From an uncultured Nitrospira sp. (lineage in GTDB: Bacteria > Nitrospirota > Nitrospiria > Nitrospirales > Nitrospiraceae): DNA of 45,877 bases. The first letter of the stretch is position 1. Every line of letters begins with the position of its first letter. The notes below the pieces were generated by a model. The model was not told the DNA's origin. It made no database searches and saw only the letters and a program-made list of their open reading frames with translations. Positions 1 to 9,200 of this stretch are shown here, piece by piece. Position numbers and translations under genes: made by a program. The stretch spans positions 1-45,877 of the forward strand of contig CABVSA010000025.1 in NCBI GenBank assembly GCA_902500805.1, read 5' to 3'.

Positions 1-2885
1 CGTGTCGCTTCAAAGCCGTCCATCTCCGGCATTTGACAGTCCATGAAGATGACATCGTAACGGATCCGGGACAGCGCCTCGACCACTTCCCGCCCGTTGG
101 CCACCACGTCAATGCGATACCCTAATCGTTGGAAGAGACGGACCGCCACTTTCTGATTGACGACATTATCCTCAGCCAGCAGGATGCGCAGGTCCACATT
201 GGCCTTTGTCTCGGCAAGGGTATGACGAGTAATGAGGGGAACCGAGTGATTCACCACAGCCGTACCGGCGGTCGCAGAGTACTGCGTCATGACGGCAACG
301 AGACAATCGTGTAACTGCCGCTCACGAATTGGTTTCGTCAGGTACGCGGAGATTCCTGCGGCCTTGGCGGTTTTCGCATCTCCCCGTCGACCGAATGAGG
401 TCAGCAGCACCAGCTGAATCCCCGCCCCTCCCCTTCGTGCTCGTACGGTGCGCGCCAATTCCAGTCCATCTGTCGGCCCCATATCCACGTCCAACAGCAC
501 AAGGTCAAATGCCGGTTGCCTTTGTGTCTGACTCAGGGCCATGAGCGCTTCGGGTCCACTTGTGACGAGCGTCGGCTGCATCCCCCATTTCTTCGTCATC
601 AACTCCAGGATCTTTCGGTTGATGGCCTTGCTGTCCACGATAAGGATGTGGAGTCCGGTCAACAAGACGGAATTCCTCTCGACCACCTGAGAACCGCCGA
701 CCTGCTTGTGCAACTTCACGGTAAACCAGAAGCAGCTCCCGACCCCCACGTGACTCGTGACTCCGATCGCTCCTCCCATCAATTCGACCAGACGTTTGCA
801 AATCGCAAGACCGAGACCGGTTCCACCGTACCTCCTCGTCGTGGATCCATCGGCCTGGCTGAACGACTGGAACAGTCTGTCACGAGTCTCTTCGGAAATA
901 CCGATCCCCGTATCCGTGACCGCCACACGAATCGTGGTCTCCTCCGTCGATTCCGCTTCAACGGTCACCTCCACCACCACGTCTCCCTGGTCGGTAAACT
1001 TGATGGCGTTCGCAGCCAAGTTCATGACGATCTGTCGGAGACGCCCTGGGTCACCCAGCAAGTGTCTCGGCACATCGGCATGGAACAGACAGGCCAGATT
1101 CAGTCCTTTTGAGGACGCTCGCTCCGCCACGAGATCCAGCGATTCGTCGATGGCGAGCCGAAGGTCGAACGCAATCGTCTCCAAATCCAGTTTCCCTGCC
1201 TCAATCTTTGAGAAGTCGAGGACGTCGTTGATGATCGTCAACAGATGGTCCCCACAGGTCCGAACGGTTTCAGCATATTCACGTTGCTCCTCCGTGAGGT
1301 GGGTGTCCAACAGAAGTCCGGTCATCCCGATCACCCCATTCATCGGCGTCCGGATTTCGTGACTCATGCTGGCAAGAAACAGTGACTTGGCCTCAGTGGC
1401 AGCTTTGGCTTCCCGCAGCGCTCCATCCAATTGGTGGTTGATCTGTTCCAATTGCTGCGCATAGTTTTTCAACGCCTGTTCCGCTTCTTTTCGTCCGGTG
1501 ATATCCCGAATGAACGCGCTGAAAATGGTGATGCCCTCGATCGTCAACGGAGTCATGGCGATTTCCATTGGGAATTCCCGACCGTCTCGCCGAATCCCGA
1601 TCATTTCGACCAGGCGCTGAGCAGCGGCGACATCCTGAGGCTGGAGCAGGCGCTGAACATACTCGCGATAGCCACGGCGGTGGGACAGCGGACAAATCGT
1701 GTCGGCTGCGTCTCCTCCGATGGCCTCGAGCGCGGACCACCCAAAGGTTTGTTCCGCCTGGGCGTTCCACTCCGTAATACAGCCGCTGTCATCCATGGTC
1801 ATCACCGCATCAAGGGCCGTGTCGATGATCAAACTGGTACGGGCCTCGTTCTGATGCAACGCCGCTTCCACTTCGGCCCGTTCGACGAAGAGGCCGATCT
1901 GACTTCCGGTCGTGCCCAACGCGCGTAACAGATCCCGGTCTTCCGCCTGAGCCTCTCGGCTGAGGAATTCCATCACACCATAGACGTTGGCTCTGAGCCA
2001 AATCGGAAAGGCACAGGCTCCACGCAGCACCCCGGGGGCTTCGAGAGACTCACGCGTAAAGAGCGGCGCTCCTGCGATATCCTCAATCCACAACGGCTCA
2101 CCACGCGCCCAGCAACACCCCGGCAGGTCGGAGTCAGGACCGTGGTCCTGTTGCCGGCTGTTGCGTAAAAACTCCTGGATCATCGTCGAATCAACGGACC
2201 ACCCATGCGCGCACCTGAGGGATCGCCGATCGTCCTGCACCCTCCAGAATAACCCGACCTGCCAATCCAGACTCACGACGATCGCCTGCAAGAGATCCGG
2301 GATGGCTTGCTCAACGGTGGAGGACGCCGCCAGCACCTTCGCCACCGCATGTTGAAGCGCTTGACGACGATCGGCACGCTTTTGCTCTGTCACATCTTGG
2401 AGCACACTGAGGATCGATCCGACTGACCCATTTTCAGCCGGAAGAGGAACGGTGGTCATCTCGACCCACCGAATCTGACGGGACAATCCAACCAGTCTGC
2501 ACCGTCCACGGGTCTCACGTCCCTCCCGGGCAGCCTTGTGCAGGTCGTCGAGCTGCTGATGATCACCCGTGTGGACAAAGTCTCGGAGATCTCGACCCAT
2601 GATTTCTTCTGAAAATCCGGCGTCGAAGAGAAAACAGCCGGCTGGGTTAATCTGGAGCACCCGATGATCGAGTCCCGACACCAGAATCCCCTGCGGCTCA
2701 GCCTCCAGGATACTCCTCAGTCTTTGTTCATTTTCTTGGAGTCGAACCTGCTCGCGTTCTGCCTGAAGCCGACGAGTCCGGTCCCGTCGCAACGCCTGTG
2801 CAAGGAAGACTATCAGGGGAACGACCAGCAGGAGATTGACCAGGCTGATAGTCCAGAACAGGCTTATGTCACCACCATCACTCAT
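1..2885 (-). CDS. hybrid sensor histidine kinase/response regulator (C-terminus outside window)
   Basis: Open to the window edge, so the 3' end is missing; about 961 residues are visible. The ATG at 2885 opens MSDGGD, followed by one membrane segment (about residues 8-30). Domains in order: PAS (about 45-165), GAF-like (about 170-335), PAS (about 343-460), a short coiled coil, DHp/HisKA with H-box [10 protein letters not shown] (His about 509), HATPase_c with GDPGRLRQIVMNL and [10 protein letters not shown], then two receiver domains. The first receiver begins ILIVDSKAINRK, so one of the usual paired acidic residues is Ser, but its acceptor Asp (LLDVDMGPTDG) is present. The second receiver is normal up to FMDCQMPEMDG, where the window ends. 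Such proteins autophosphorylate on His and pass phosphate to their receivers; the signal is unknown. It is divergent from rfaE2, with about 210 bp between. Confidence 0.93.
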   Translation of the reverse strand, partial: MSDGGDISLFWTISLVNLLLVVPLIVFLAQALRRDRTRRLQAEREQVRLQENEQRLRSILEAEPQGILVSGLDHRVLQINPAGCFLFDAGFSEEIMGRDLRDFVHTGDHQQLDDLHKAAREGRETRGRCRLVGLSRQIRWVEMTTVPLPAENGSVGSILSVLQDVTEQKRADRRQALQHAVAKVLAASSTVEQAIPDLLQAIVVSLDWQVGLFWRVQDDRRSLRCAHGWSVDSTMIQEFLRNSRQQDHGPDSDLPGCCWARGEPLWIEDIAGAPLFTRESLEAPGVLRGACAFPIWLRANVYGVMEFLSREAQAEDRDLLRALGTTGSQIGLFVERAEVEAALHQNEARTSLIIDTALDAVMTMDDSGCITEWNAQAEQTFGWSALEAIGGDAADTICPLSHRRGYREYVQRLLQPQDVAAAQRLVEMIGIRRDGREFPMEIAMTPLTIEGITIFSAFIRDITGRKEAEQALKNYAQQLEQINHQLDGALREAKAATEAKSLFLASMSHEIRTPMNGVIGMTGLLLDTHLTEEQREYAETVRTCGDHLLTIINDVLDFSKIEAGKLDLETIAFDLRLAIDESLDLVAERASSKGLNLACLFHADVPRHLLGDPGRLRQIVMNLAANAIKFTDQGDVVVEVTVEAESTEETTIRVAVTDTGIGISEETRDRLFQSFSQADGSTTRRYGGTGLGLAICKRLVELMGGAIGVTSHVGVGSCFWFTVKLHKQVGGSQVVERNSVLLTGLHILIVDSKAINRKILELMTKKWGMQPTLVTSGPEALMALSQTQRQPAFDLVLLDVDMGPTDGLELARTVRARRGGAGIQLVLLTSFGRRGDAKTAKAAGISAYLTKPIRERQLHDCLVAVMTQYSATAGTAVVNHSVPLITRHTLAETKANVDLRILLAEDNVVNQKVAVRLFQRLGYRIDVVANGREVVEALSRIRYDVIFMDCQMPEMDGFEAT

Positions 2886-3086
2886 CGACTAGACTCCGGA
2901 CACACCCATCCCTACGGTCAGACTGGCGCCAGCCTCTACACTCCGTTATGTGCCGTATCGGTTCGTTCTGTGAGAACTTGAGCCAATGATCACCGTTCGA
3001 TCGAGCTCCCTACGATCCGGGAGTCTCCAGCTCGACACCACCCTCGCACGGTAGGAATCGCTCTTTCACTCGTACCGGCAGCCAGG

Positions 3087-3098
3087 TATGATGGGGCC
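3087..3098 (+). promoter_or_regulatory. putative -10 element directly before rfaE2
   Basis: TATGAT at 3087-3092 is followed by six bases and then the ATG at 3099. No Shine-Dalgarno-like sequence lies between, so transcription from this element would start at or next to the start codon. The -35 region (about 3064-3069, TTTCAC) is weak, so this is tentative. Confidence 0.35.
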
Positions 3099-3581
3099 AT
3101 GAACTCGAAGGTCCTGCCGCGAGAGCAACTCCTCCACGTTCTGGCCATGGATCGGACGAATCGGAAGCGCATTGTGTTCACCAACGGGTGTTTCGATCTG
3201 ATGCATATCGGGCATACTCGATACCTCCAAGCGGCAAGGGCACTGGGCGATGTCCTCGTGGTCGGGGTGAACAGTGATGCATCTGTTCGGCGTTTAGAAA
3301 AAGCGCCTGACCGGCCGATCGTTCCAGAGGTGCAGCGGGCCGAAGTGCTGGCGGCGTTGGCCTGTGTCGATTATGTCGGGATCTTCGACGAGCCCGATCC
3401 CCTCGAACTCATTACGGCCGTCCAGCCGGACATTCTGGTGAAAGGCGGAGACTGGCCTATCGACCAAATCGTCGGCCGCAAGGTGGTCGAAGCCCGTGGC
3501 GGCATCGTCAGGACGATCCCGCTGGTTCCCGGTCAGTCGACCACAGCACTTCTTCAACGTATCCGCTCAACCGCGACGTAA
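3099..3581 (+). CDS. rfaE2: D-glycero-beta-D-manno-heptose 1-phosphate adenylyltransferase
   Basis: 160 residues matching the C-terminal (nucleotidyltransferase) half of HldE. It transfers AMP from ATP to heptose 1-phosphate to give ADP-heptose, the donor for the LPS inner core; cytoplasmic. Seen: [17 protein letters not shown], with the HIGH (HxGH) nucleotide-binding motif near the N-terminus, then [12 protein letters not shown] and the family ending DILVKGGDW...[15 protein letters not shown]. It stands alone without the kinase half, as in genomes where the two activities are split. The stop is three bases before the GTG of mfd, so the two are probably cotranscribed. The kinase and isomerase partners are not in the window. 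Confidence 0.93.
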   Translation: MNSKVLPREQLLHVLAMDRTNRKRIVFTNGCFDLMHIGHTRYLQAARALGDVLVVGVNSDASVRRLEKAPDRPIVPEVQRAEVLAALACVDYVGIFDEPDPLELITAVQPDILVKGGDWPIDQIVGRKVVEARGGIVRTIPLVPGQSTTALLQRIRSTAT

Positions 3582-3584
3582 TTC

Positions 3585-6500
3585 GTGTCTGACACCACTT
3601 CTCACATGCCCTCCTGGCTTGCCCCGCTCCGATCGGCCCTCGATCACAAGCAGGCGCGTGTGTGCCTGCTTGGGGCACATGGCCCGACTTCGGGTTGCGC
3701 CGTCACCCTGCTGGACCGTCTTCGCCGTCATTCCCATGATCGTGCCACCCCATGGGTCATCCTGACCGCAAGTGACGAGTCTGCTGAACGAATCTTCAAT
3801 GACTTGCACTTCTTCCATACGCTCATGGGTCAGCCCGTCGAAGGCCTTGCGTGGTTCCCGGAATGGGAGACCCTCCCCTATGAAGCGACGGCACCGCATG
3901 TGGCGTTGATTGCACACCGGATGACGACGCTGCATCGCCTGCTGGTCAAACCACCCACGATCCTCGTGACCTCCGTTGCCGCAGCCATGCATCGCGTGAT
4001 CCCACGCTCGCTGTTTGAGGAAGCGGTGATTCGTTTCAAGACGGGCGCAACCTTCGAACGAGAGTCCTTGATCACGAGCCTGCTTCGTATCGGATACCGG
4101 CGGGTTTCCGTGGTGGAAATTCCGGGAGAGTTCAGTATTCGTGGGGGAATCGTCGATATCTTCTCGACCGCCTACCCGAACCCGGTCCGTGTGGAATTTC
4201 TCGGGGATCAAGTCGAATCGATGCGGCTGTTCGACCCCGCAACTCAAACGTCGATCGAGAAGTTGAGCGAGGGGTGGGTCTTACCCGCACGAGAATTTAT
4301 CCGGCCTTTACAGGCTCACGATGCGACCGCACCGGTTCCTCCCGATGCAGAATGGCGAAGCCCCGACCTCTATGAGACCATGGACACGTTGTTCGACTAT
4401 CTTGGCTCGGATCCTTCCCTCGCTCTCGATCAACCGGAGAGCTTGAAGAAGGCCTGTGAAGCTGCCTGGAGCAAAATCGATGACGGGTACCTCCGTCACG
4501 TCGATCGTGACATTGCTCATCCCTATCCCTCCCCTGAACGTCTCTTTCTCACGTGGGACGGCATCCAACAACGGATCGCCACCTGCCCGATGATGGCGCT
4601 GGAACCGCTGGCAGCCCCTGACTCATCCTGGGAGCCGACCTTTTCATTTTCCACCCAGCCTCCCGGCAGCATCGGTCTTGGGATCAGAGGCACCGCCTTC
4701 AGCCAAACACTGGGCCTGCTGGAGAGCCTCCGCAATGAGCATCGGGTTGTCCTGGTTGCCCGAAGCCGGGGGCAAGTCGATCGCTTGCTCGCCCTCCTCC
4801 GAGAACATGATCTACCGGCCGAATCCTGGAACCCCTCGACCTGGTCAAGCCAGCGGACCGGCAAATCGCCGTTTTATGTGCTGCACGGCGATCTCTCAGT
4901 AGGATTTCTATCCGGAGAGCTCCGGCTGGCCCTCCTGACCGAAGAGGAACTCTTCGCGAAAGGCGCGCGCCATAAGCCTCAACCCAAGAGTCGGACCGCG
5001 ACGTTCCTGTCCTCGCTGGAAGACCTGAGCGTCGGCGATTTCGTCGTGCATGTGCAACACGGCATCGCAAAGTATCGAGGGCTGAAACGCCTGTCGGTCC
5101 AAGACTTCGAGAGTGACTACTTGATCCTGGAGTTTGCAGGTGGCGATACCCTGTATGTTCCGCTCGACCGGTTGAATCAGGTGCAACGATACAGCGGAGC
5201 CGAGAGTCATGGACCACGACTCGATCGATTGGGCGGGACCAGTTGGGCCAAAACGACCGCCCGGGTCAAGAAGGACATCGAAGAAATGGCCCAAGAGTTA
5301 ATCGACCTCTATGCCAACCGGGAGCTGGTGAAGCGGAATGCCTATGGCGTGACCACAACCCTCTACCACGAATTCGAGGCGGCGTTTGAATACGAGGAGA
5401 CTGCGGACCAACTCAAAGCCATCGCCGACATCAGCCGAGACCTGGAATCAACCAGACCCATGGACCGGCTGGTGTGCGGTGACGTGGGGTATGGAAAGAC
5501 TGAAGTCGCCATGCGCGCCGCCTTCAAGGCCGTGGAGCACGATCGTCAGGTGGCGGTCCTGGTTCCGACGACACTGTTGGCTCACCAGCATCATGAAAAC
5601 TTCGCCGAACGCTTCGCCCCCTTTCCCATGCGCGTCGCGCTGCTCTCGCGATTCCAATCGTCGAGAGACACGAAAGCCATTCTCAAGGATGTCGCGGCCG
5701 GAACCGTCGACGTCGTCATCGGCACACACCGGCTGCTGCAGAAGGACGTGACGTTTCGCCATCTCGGCCTGGTCATCATCGACGAAGAACAGTGGTTCGG
5801 CGTCAAGCACAAGGAGCGGCTTAAGCAACTTCGGACACAAGTCGATGTCTTGACGTTGACCGCCACCCCCATTCCCCGCACCCTTCAAATGGCGATGTCG
5901 AGTGTGCGCGATCTCTCAATTATCGACACCCCTCCGGCTGGTCGGTTGGCCATCAAAACGGAGGTGGTTCGGTTCAGCGACAAAGCTGTACGGGACGCCG
6001 TCCTGCGCGAACTTGGACGAGGCGGACAGGTCTATTTTGTCCACAACCGTGTCGAAACCATGGAACGGATCGGAGCCTGGCTGCATCAGCTGATTCCTGA
6101 AGCCAGAATGGTCATGGCACACGGCCAGATGGACGCCAAACCATTGGAAGCCGTGATGCTGAAATTCGTGAAGCGCGAGGCCGACATTCTAATCGCCTCG
6201 GCCATCATTCAGTCAGGACTCGACGTCCCGACCGCGAATACGATCATCGTGAACCGCGCCGATCTCTTTGGACTTGCGCAGCTGTACCAGTTGCGTGGAC
6301 GGGTCGGGCGAGGAGGCGACCAGGCCTACGCCTATTTCCTCATTCCCGATGAAGGCACACTGACCGGCGATGCCCAGAAACGATTGATCGCCATTCAGCA
6401 GTTTACCGAGCTTGGATCAGGCTTCCGTATCGCTGCGGCTGACATGGAGATCCGAGGCGCCGGGAATCTGCTGGGAAAGCAGCAGTCCGGTCATATTGCC

Positions 6501-7055
6501 GCCATCGGACTGGATCTCTACATGCAAATGGTCGAACAGGCTGTTCAACGGTTGAAAGGGCATGTCATCGAGGAAGAACCGGACCCGACGCTGCAACTGC
6601 CCGTTTCAGCCTTCATCCCCGAGCCTTACGTCACGGATCCTCACCACCGGCTCTCCCTGTACAAACGACTGACAGCCTGCAACCAAGTCGGTGAACTCGC
6701 CCTCCTGCACGGGGAAATCCAGGACCGGTACGGTCCCGCTCCGGAGCCGGTCGAGCGGTTGCTCGAAGTGATGCAACTCCGGACGCATGCGAAACGCCTC
6801 CGGCTGGCTTCGCTCGACGTACACGGCCAGTCGGTCACGATCGTGTTCCAACCGAAGGCGACGATCCCTGAACCGGCCGTTCATCGATTGATGGACCAGC
6901 TGAAAAAGCGGCTGAAGTTTCTCAGTCCCGTCTCGTTTGAAATCTCCATGCGCCAGAGCGACTGGCCGTCGCTGTTTTCGGAACTCAATGCAATCTTGCA
7001 AAGCCTCGACCTCTGTGATACCAAGACGATCAGAACGGATGCGACAGGCTCGTGA
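3585..7055 (+). CDS. mfd: transcription-repair coupling factor Mfd
   Basis: 1156 residues, full length for the family. Mfd displaces RNA polymerase stalled at DNA damage and recruits UvrA. Regions: UvrB-like N-terminal module (about 20-340); CarD-like RNA-polymerase-interaction domain (about 475-540, VGDFVVHVQHGIAKYRGL); superfamily 2 translocase with Walker A GDVGYGKTE (about 633-641), DEEQ box (about 731), TATPIPRTLQ and the GRVGRGGDQAYAYF motif; C-terminal TRCF domain (about 980-1100). The chosen start is a GTG three bases after the rfaE2 stop; the ATG at 3606 is an alternative seven codons in. Downstream are two parvulin-type chaperone genes in the same direction. Confidence 0.97.
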   Translation: MSDTTSHMPSWLAPLRSALDHKQARVCLLGAHGPTSGCAVTLLDRLRRHSHDRATPWVILTASDESAERIFNDLHFFHTLMGQPVEGLAWFPEWETLPYEATAPHVALIAHRMTTLHRLLVKPPTILVTSVAAAMHRVIPRSLFEEAVIRFKTGATFERESLITSLLRIGYRRVSVVEIPGEFSIRGGIVDIFSTAYPNPVRVEFLGDQVESMRLFDPATQTSIEKLSEGWVLPAREFIRPLQAHDATAPVPPDAEWRSPDLYETMDTLFDYLGSDPSLALDQPESLKKACEAAWSKIDDGYLRHVDRDIAHPYPSPERLFLTWDGIQQRIATCPMMALEPLAAPDSSWEPTFSFSTQPPGSIGLGIRGTAFSQTLGLLESLRNEHRVVLVARSRGQVDRLLALLREHDLPAESWNPSTWSSQRTGKSPFYVLHGDLSVGFLSGELRLALLTEEELFAKGARHKPQPKSRTATFLSSLEDLSVGDFVVHVQHGIAKYRGLKRLSVQDFESDYLILEFAGGDTLYVPLDRLNQVQRYSGAESHGPRLDRLGGTSWAKTTARVKKDIEEMAQELIDLYANRELVKRNAYGVTTTLYHEFEAAFEYEETADQLKAIADISRDLESTRPMDRLVCGDVGYGKTEVAMRAAFKAVEHDRQVAVLVPTTLLAHQHHENFAERFAPFPMRVALLSRFQSSRDTKAILKDVAAGTVDVVIGTHRLLQKDVTFRHLGLVIIDEEQWFGVKHKERLKQLRTQVDVLTLTATPIPRTLQMAMSSVRDLSIIDTPPAGRLAIKTEVVRFSDKAVRDAVLRELGRGGQVYFVHNRVETMERIGAWLHQLIPEARMVMAHGQMDAKPLEAVMLKFVKREADILIASAIIQSGLDVPTANTIIVNRADLFGLAQLYQLRGRVGRGGDQAYAYFLIPDEGTLTGDAQKRLIAIQQFTELGSGFRIAAADMEIRGAGNLLGKQQSGHIAAIGLDLYMQMVEQAVQRLKGHVIEEEPDPTLQLPVSAFIPEPYVTDPHHRLSLYKRLTACNQVGELALLHGEIQDRYGPAPEPVERLLEVMQLRTHAKRLRLASLDVHGQSVTIVFQPKATIPEPAVHRLMDQLKKRLKFLSPVSFEISMRQSDWPSLFSELNAILQSLDLCDTKTIRTDATGS

Positions 7056-7080
7056 TCGAGACCCGCATGTGCCCCCACTT

Positions 7081-7977
7081 ATGAGACACTTCCGGTTCCT
7101 GACATTCTGTCGGACCTATCTCATGCCCGGACTGCTTGCCGGCGTGGTGGCCGGTTTCGGGCCGGTGATCTCTGGCTGCGGCGAGCGGCAGGAGGAACCG
7201 ATCGTCGCGTTGGTCAATGGCCGGACGATTACCCAAACCGAATTCGACCTTCGATGGGGAGAGCTCTCACCCGCCACACGTTCCCGTTATGAGAAGGACG
7301 GCGGCAGGCGGAAATTCCTGGAGGAACTGATCACCCGAGAGCTCCTGATGCAGGAGGGGCACCGCCGAGGCTTAGATCATAACGAGATCATACGGGACAA
7401 GACACAACGATATAAGGAACAGCTCATCCTCGACGAGCTTCTCAAAGACAAGCTCCAATCCAAGGTCGAACTGACGCAAGTCGAACTTGACGCCTATTAC
7501 GAGAAGCACGCCGCCGAACTGCTGGACCCATTGAAGGCCAGTATTTCGGTCATGCTTTTACCTAATGTGTATGCCGCAAAGGATCTGGAAACGCAGGTGA
7601 ATCGAGGCGGGAACTTTGCCAAGTTCGCCCAGCGGTACTCGATGGACGACAAGACGAAGTCTAAAGGCGGCGATCTGGGCCCCTACAGAAAGGGGATGCT
7701 GCTTCCCGAACTGGATACGGTCATTCATACCCTCAAGCCCGGGATGGTCAGCGGTCCCGTCAAGACCGAGCATGGATACTATCTTGTCATGCTGTCTCCT
7801 TTGGATGAAGCCATTATCCAAACCGACTTGGCGACAAAAGAACGACTTCGACAGGAGCTCCTGGCCGACAAGCGGCGCAAACGATTCGACGAGGTGATTG
7901 CCGATATTCGAACGAATGCGGCAGTTCGGTTTGCTGAAGCCGCTCGCTATATTAACGAGGACACCGGCAAGCGTTAG
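7081..7977 (+). CDS. parvulin-type peptidyl-prolyl isomerase, lipoprotein
   Basis: 298 residues from the ATG at 7081, 25 bp after mfd. The N-terminus has a hydrophobic signal followed by VISGC, a lipobox, so the mature protein is probably a lipoprotein facing the periplasm. A SurA N-like helical region follows (ALVNGRTITQTEFDLRWGEL), then a PPIC rotamase domain at about 160-265 (FAKFAQRYSMDDKTKSKGGDLG and KPGMVSGPVKTEHGYYLVM). Such proteins chaperone and isomerise outer-membrane or secreted clients. The reading frame is open further upstream into mfd, but that extension lacks a signal peptide and overlaps mfd, so 7081 is preferred. It pairs with the SurA-like gene at 8063. Confidence 0.88.
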   Translation: MRHFRFLTFCRTYLMPGLLAGVVAGFGPVISGCGERQEEPIVALVNGRTITQTEFDLRWGELSPATRSRYEKDGGRRKFLEELITRELLMQEGHRRGLDHNEIIRDKTQRYKEQLILDELLKDKLQSKVELTQVELDAYYEKHAAELLDPLKASISVMLLPNVYAAKDLETQVNRGGNFAKFAQRYSMDDKTKSKGGDLGPYRKGMLLPELDTVIHTLKPGMVSGPVKTEHGYYLVMLSPLDEAIIQTDLATKERLRQELLADKRRKRFDEVIADIRTNAAVRFAEAARYINEDTGKR

Positions 7978-8062
7978 TTCCTGCTGATTTCCACGAACCC
8001 ACCGCTTCGTGTACAATTATCGAACGAGTGACGAAGGCTTTCCACTCCAGGGTGTAGAAACC

Positions 8063-9019
8063 ATGACCTCCGCTTCTCACAGAGTCTGTTGGGAAACCCG
8101 ACTCCTATCGGCGTTGACCCTCTTCGTATTCGTGAGCTGGTTCCCGTACCCGGCTGCAGCTCATCTGCAAGACCGTATCGTCGCCATCGTCAATTCCGAG
8201 CTGATCATGCTGTCCGATGTCCAGCGTGAGTTCGGCGCGGAGCAAGAACGTCTCTCCCGTACACACCGAGGAACTGACCTCGCCCAACGACTGAAAACCG
8301 CAGAATACATGGCCTTGACGAAGCTGATCGAGCGGAAATTACAGCTCCAGGAAGCCAAAGCGAAGAAAGTGGAGGTGTCAGACATCGAGGTCAAACAAGC
8401 CATCGAGCAAATGAAGCGACAAGGCACCTCCCTCAATCCTACGAGCCCCAGCGACCTCCAAGCCGTACACGATCAACTCGTGCTCATGCGAGTGGCTGAT
8501 CAGCATATTCGCGGCAATATCATGGTGGGCGACTCCGAGCTGAAGCGGTACTACCAAGAACATCACGACCGGTTTGCGTTGGCCGAAGAGTACGAATTGA
8601 GTCAAATTCTGATTCGCCCACGCTCCTCAGATGGGCTGGCCGATGCACTGACCAAAGCGCGCCGCGCCATGAATGACCTGAAGCGAGGTGACAAGTTTGA
8701 AGATGTCGCCAGGGAATACTCCGACGGCGATAATGCTTTGCAAGGCGGACGGCTCGGCGTGGTTCGGCAAGGCGAACTCATCCCCATCATCGATCAGGCC
8801 ATCGCTCGGTTGGTGCCTGGTGGGATCTCCGACATCATCGAGAGCCCTGAGGGAATCCAGATCCTCCGGATGGACGATCGAAAACCTAAACGGTTTCGGA
8901 AGTATGAAGAAGTCCGGCGAGAACTCCAAGATCTGGTCTATCAGCAGAAAAGCGAAGACATGTTTCAAGCCTGGCTCGTCCAGCTCAAGAATAAGTCGTA
9001 TATCGAGATCAAATTTTAG
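8063..9019 (+). CDS. surA: SurA-like periplasmic chaperone/peptidyl-prolyl isomerase
   Basis: 318 residues. The ATG at 8063 opens a signal peptide with cleavage expected after PYPAAA. Mature part: SurA N-domain (DRIVAIVNSELIMLSDVQREF...), then one PPIC rotamase domain (EYELSQILIRPR ... YSDGDNALQGGRLGVVRQGELIP ... GGISDIIESPEGIQILRM). It probably escorts outer-membrane proteins through the periplasm. It has one rotamase domain where E. coli SurA has two. A GTG at 8009 is in frame but would bury the signal peptide. A possible promoter (TTCCAC, 17-bp spacer, TACAAT at about 8012-8017) lies in the 85-bp gap before it. Confidence 0.88.
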   Translation: MTSASHRVCWETRLLSALTLFVFVSWFPYPAAAHLQDRIVAIVNSELIMLSDVQREFGAEQERLSRTHRGTDLAQRLKTAEYMALTKLIERKLQLQEAKAKKVEVSDIEVKQAIEQMKRQGTSLNPTSPSDLQAVHDQLVLMRVADQHIRGNIMVGDSELKRYYQEHHDRFALAEEYELSQILIRPRSSDGLADALTKARRAMNDLKRGDKFEDVAREYSDGDNALQGGRLGVVRQGELIPIIDQAIARLVPGGISDIIESPEGIQILRMDDRKPKRFRKYEEVRRELQDLVYQQKSEDMFQAWLVQLKNKSYIEIKF

Positions 9020-9068
9020 CGTGGCGGTCACACGACCCTGCTCCCGCTCCAGCAATGGACCACGATCA

Positions 9069-9200
9069 CTAGCAGGATGCGGAAAAAGACCGCCACCGGC
9101 GTTCTCGCATCGCTCAGAGGCTCAACGTACGGCCCAGAGTACGATTCACCTCTTCGCTCGCTGCGGCCTTGCTGGACGGCCTTTTTGCGCATCCTGCTAG
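9069..9200. repeat. palindromic interspersed repeat, copy 1
   Basis: A ~130-bp imperfect palindrome. The ends are perfect 12-bp inverted repeats (CTAGCAGGATGC at 9069-9080, GCATCCTGCTAG at 9189-9200), and the pairing continues for about 20 bp with one mismatch. The centre is CGTAC-8 nt-GTACG. The sequence is homologous along its whole length to 36152-36275 in reverse complement, including GTTCTCGCATCGCTCAG, GGCTCAACGTAC and CTGCGGCCT. It lies between the convergent SurA-like gene and ysxC, and its right tip supplies the TAG stop of ysxC. It encodes no protein and resembles REP- or MITE-type elements. It may also act as a bidirectional terminator. Confidence 0.88.

Noticed and set aside
516..1362. 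Two plus-strand open frames of about 200 codons over the partial hybrid kinase
   Set aside because: The minus-strand frame gives continuous kinase and receiver motifs over the same bases.
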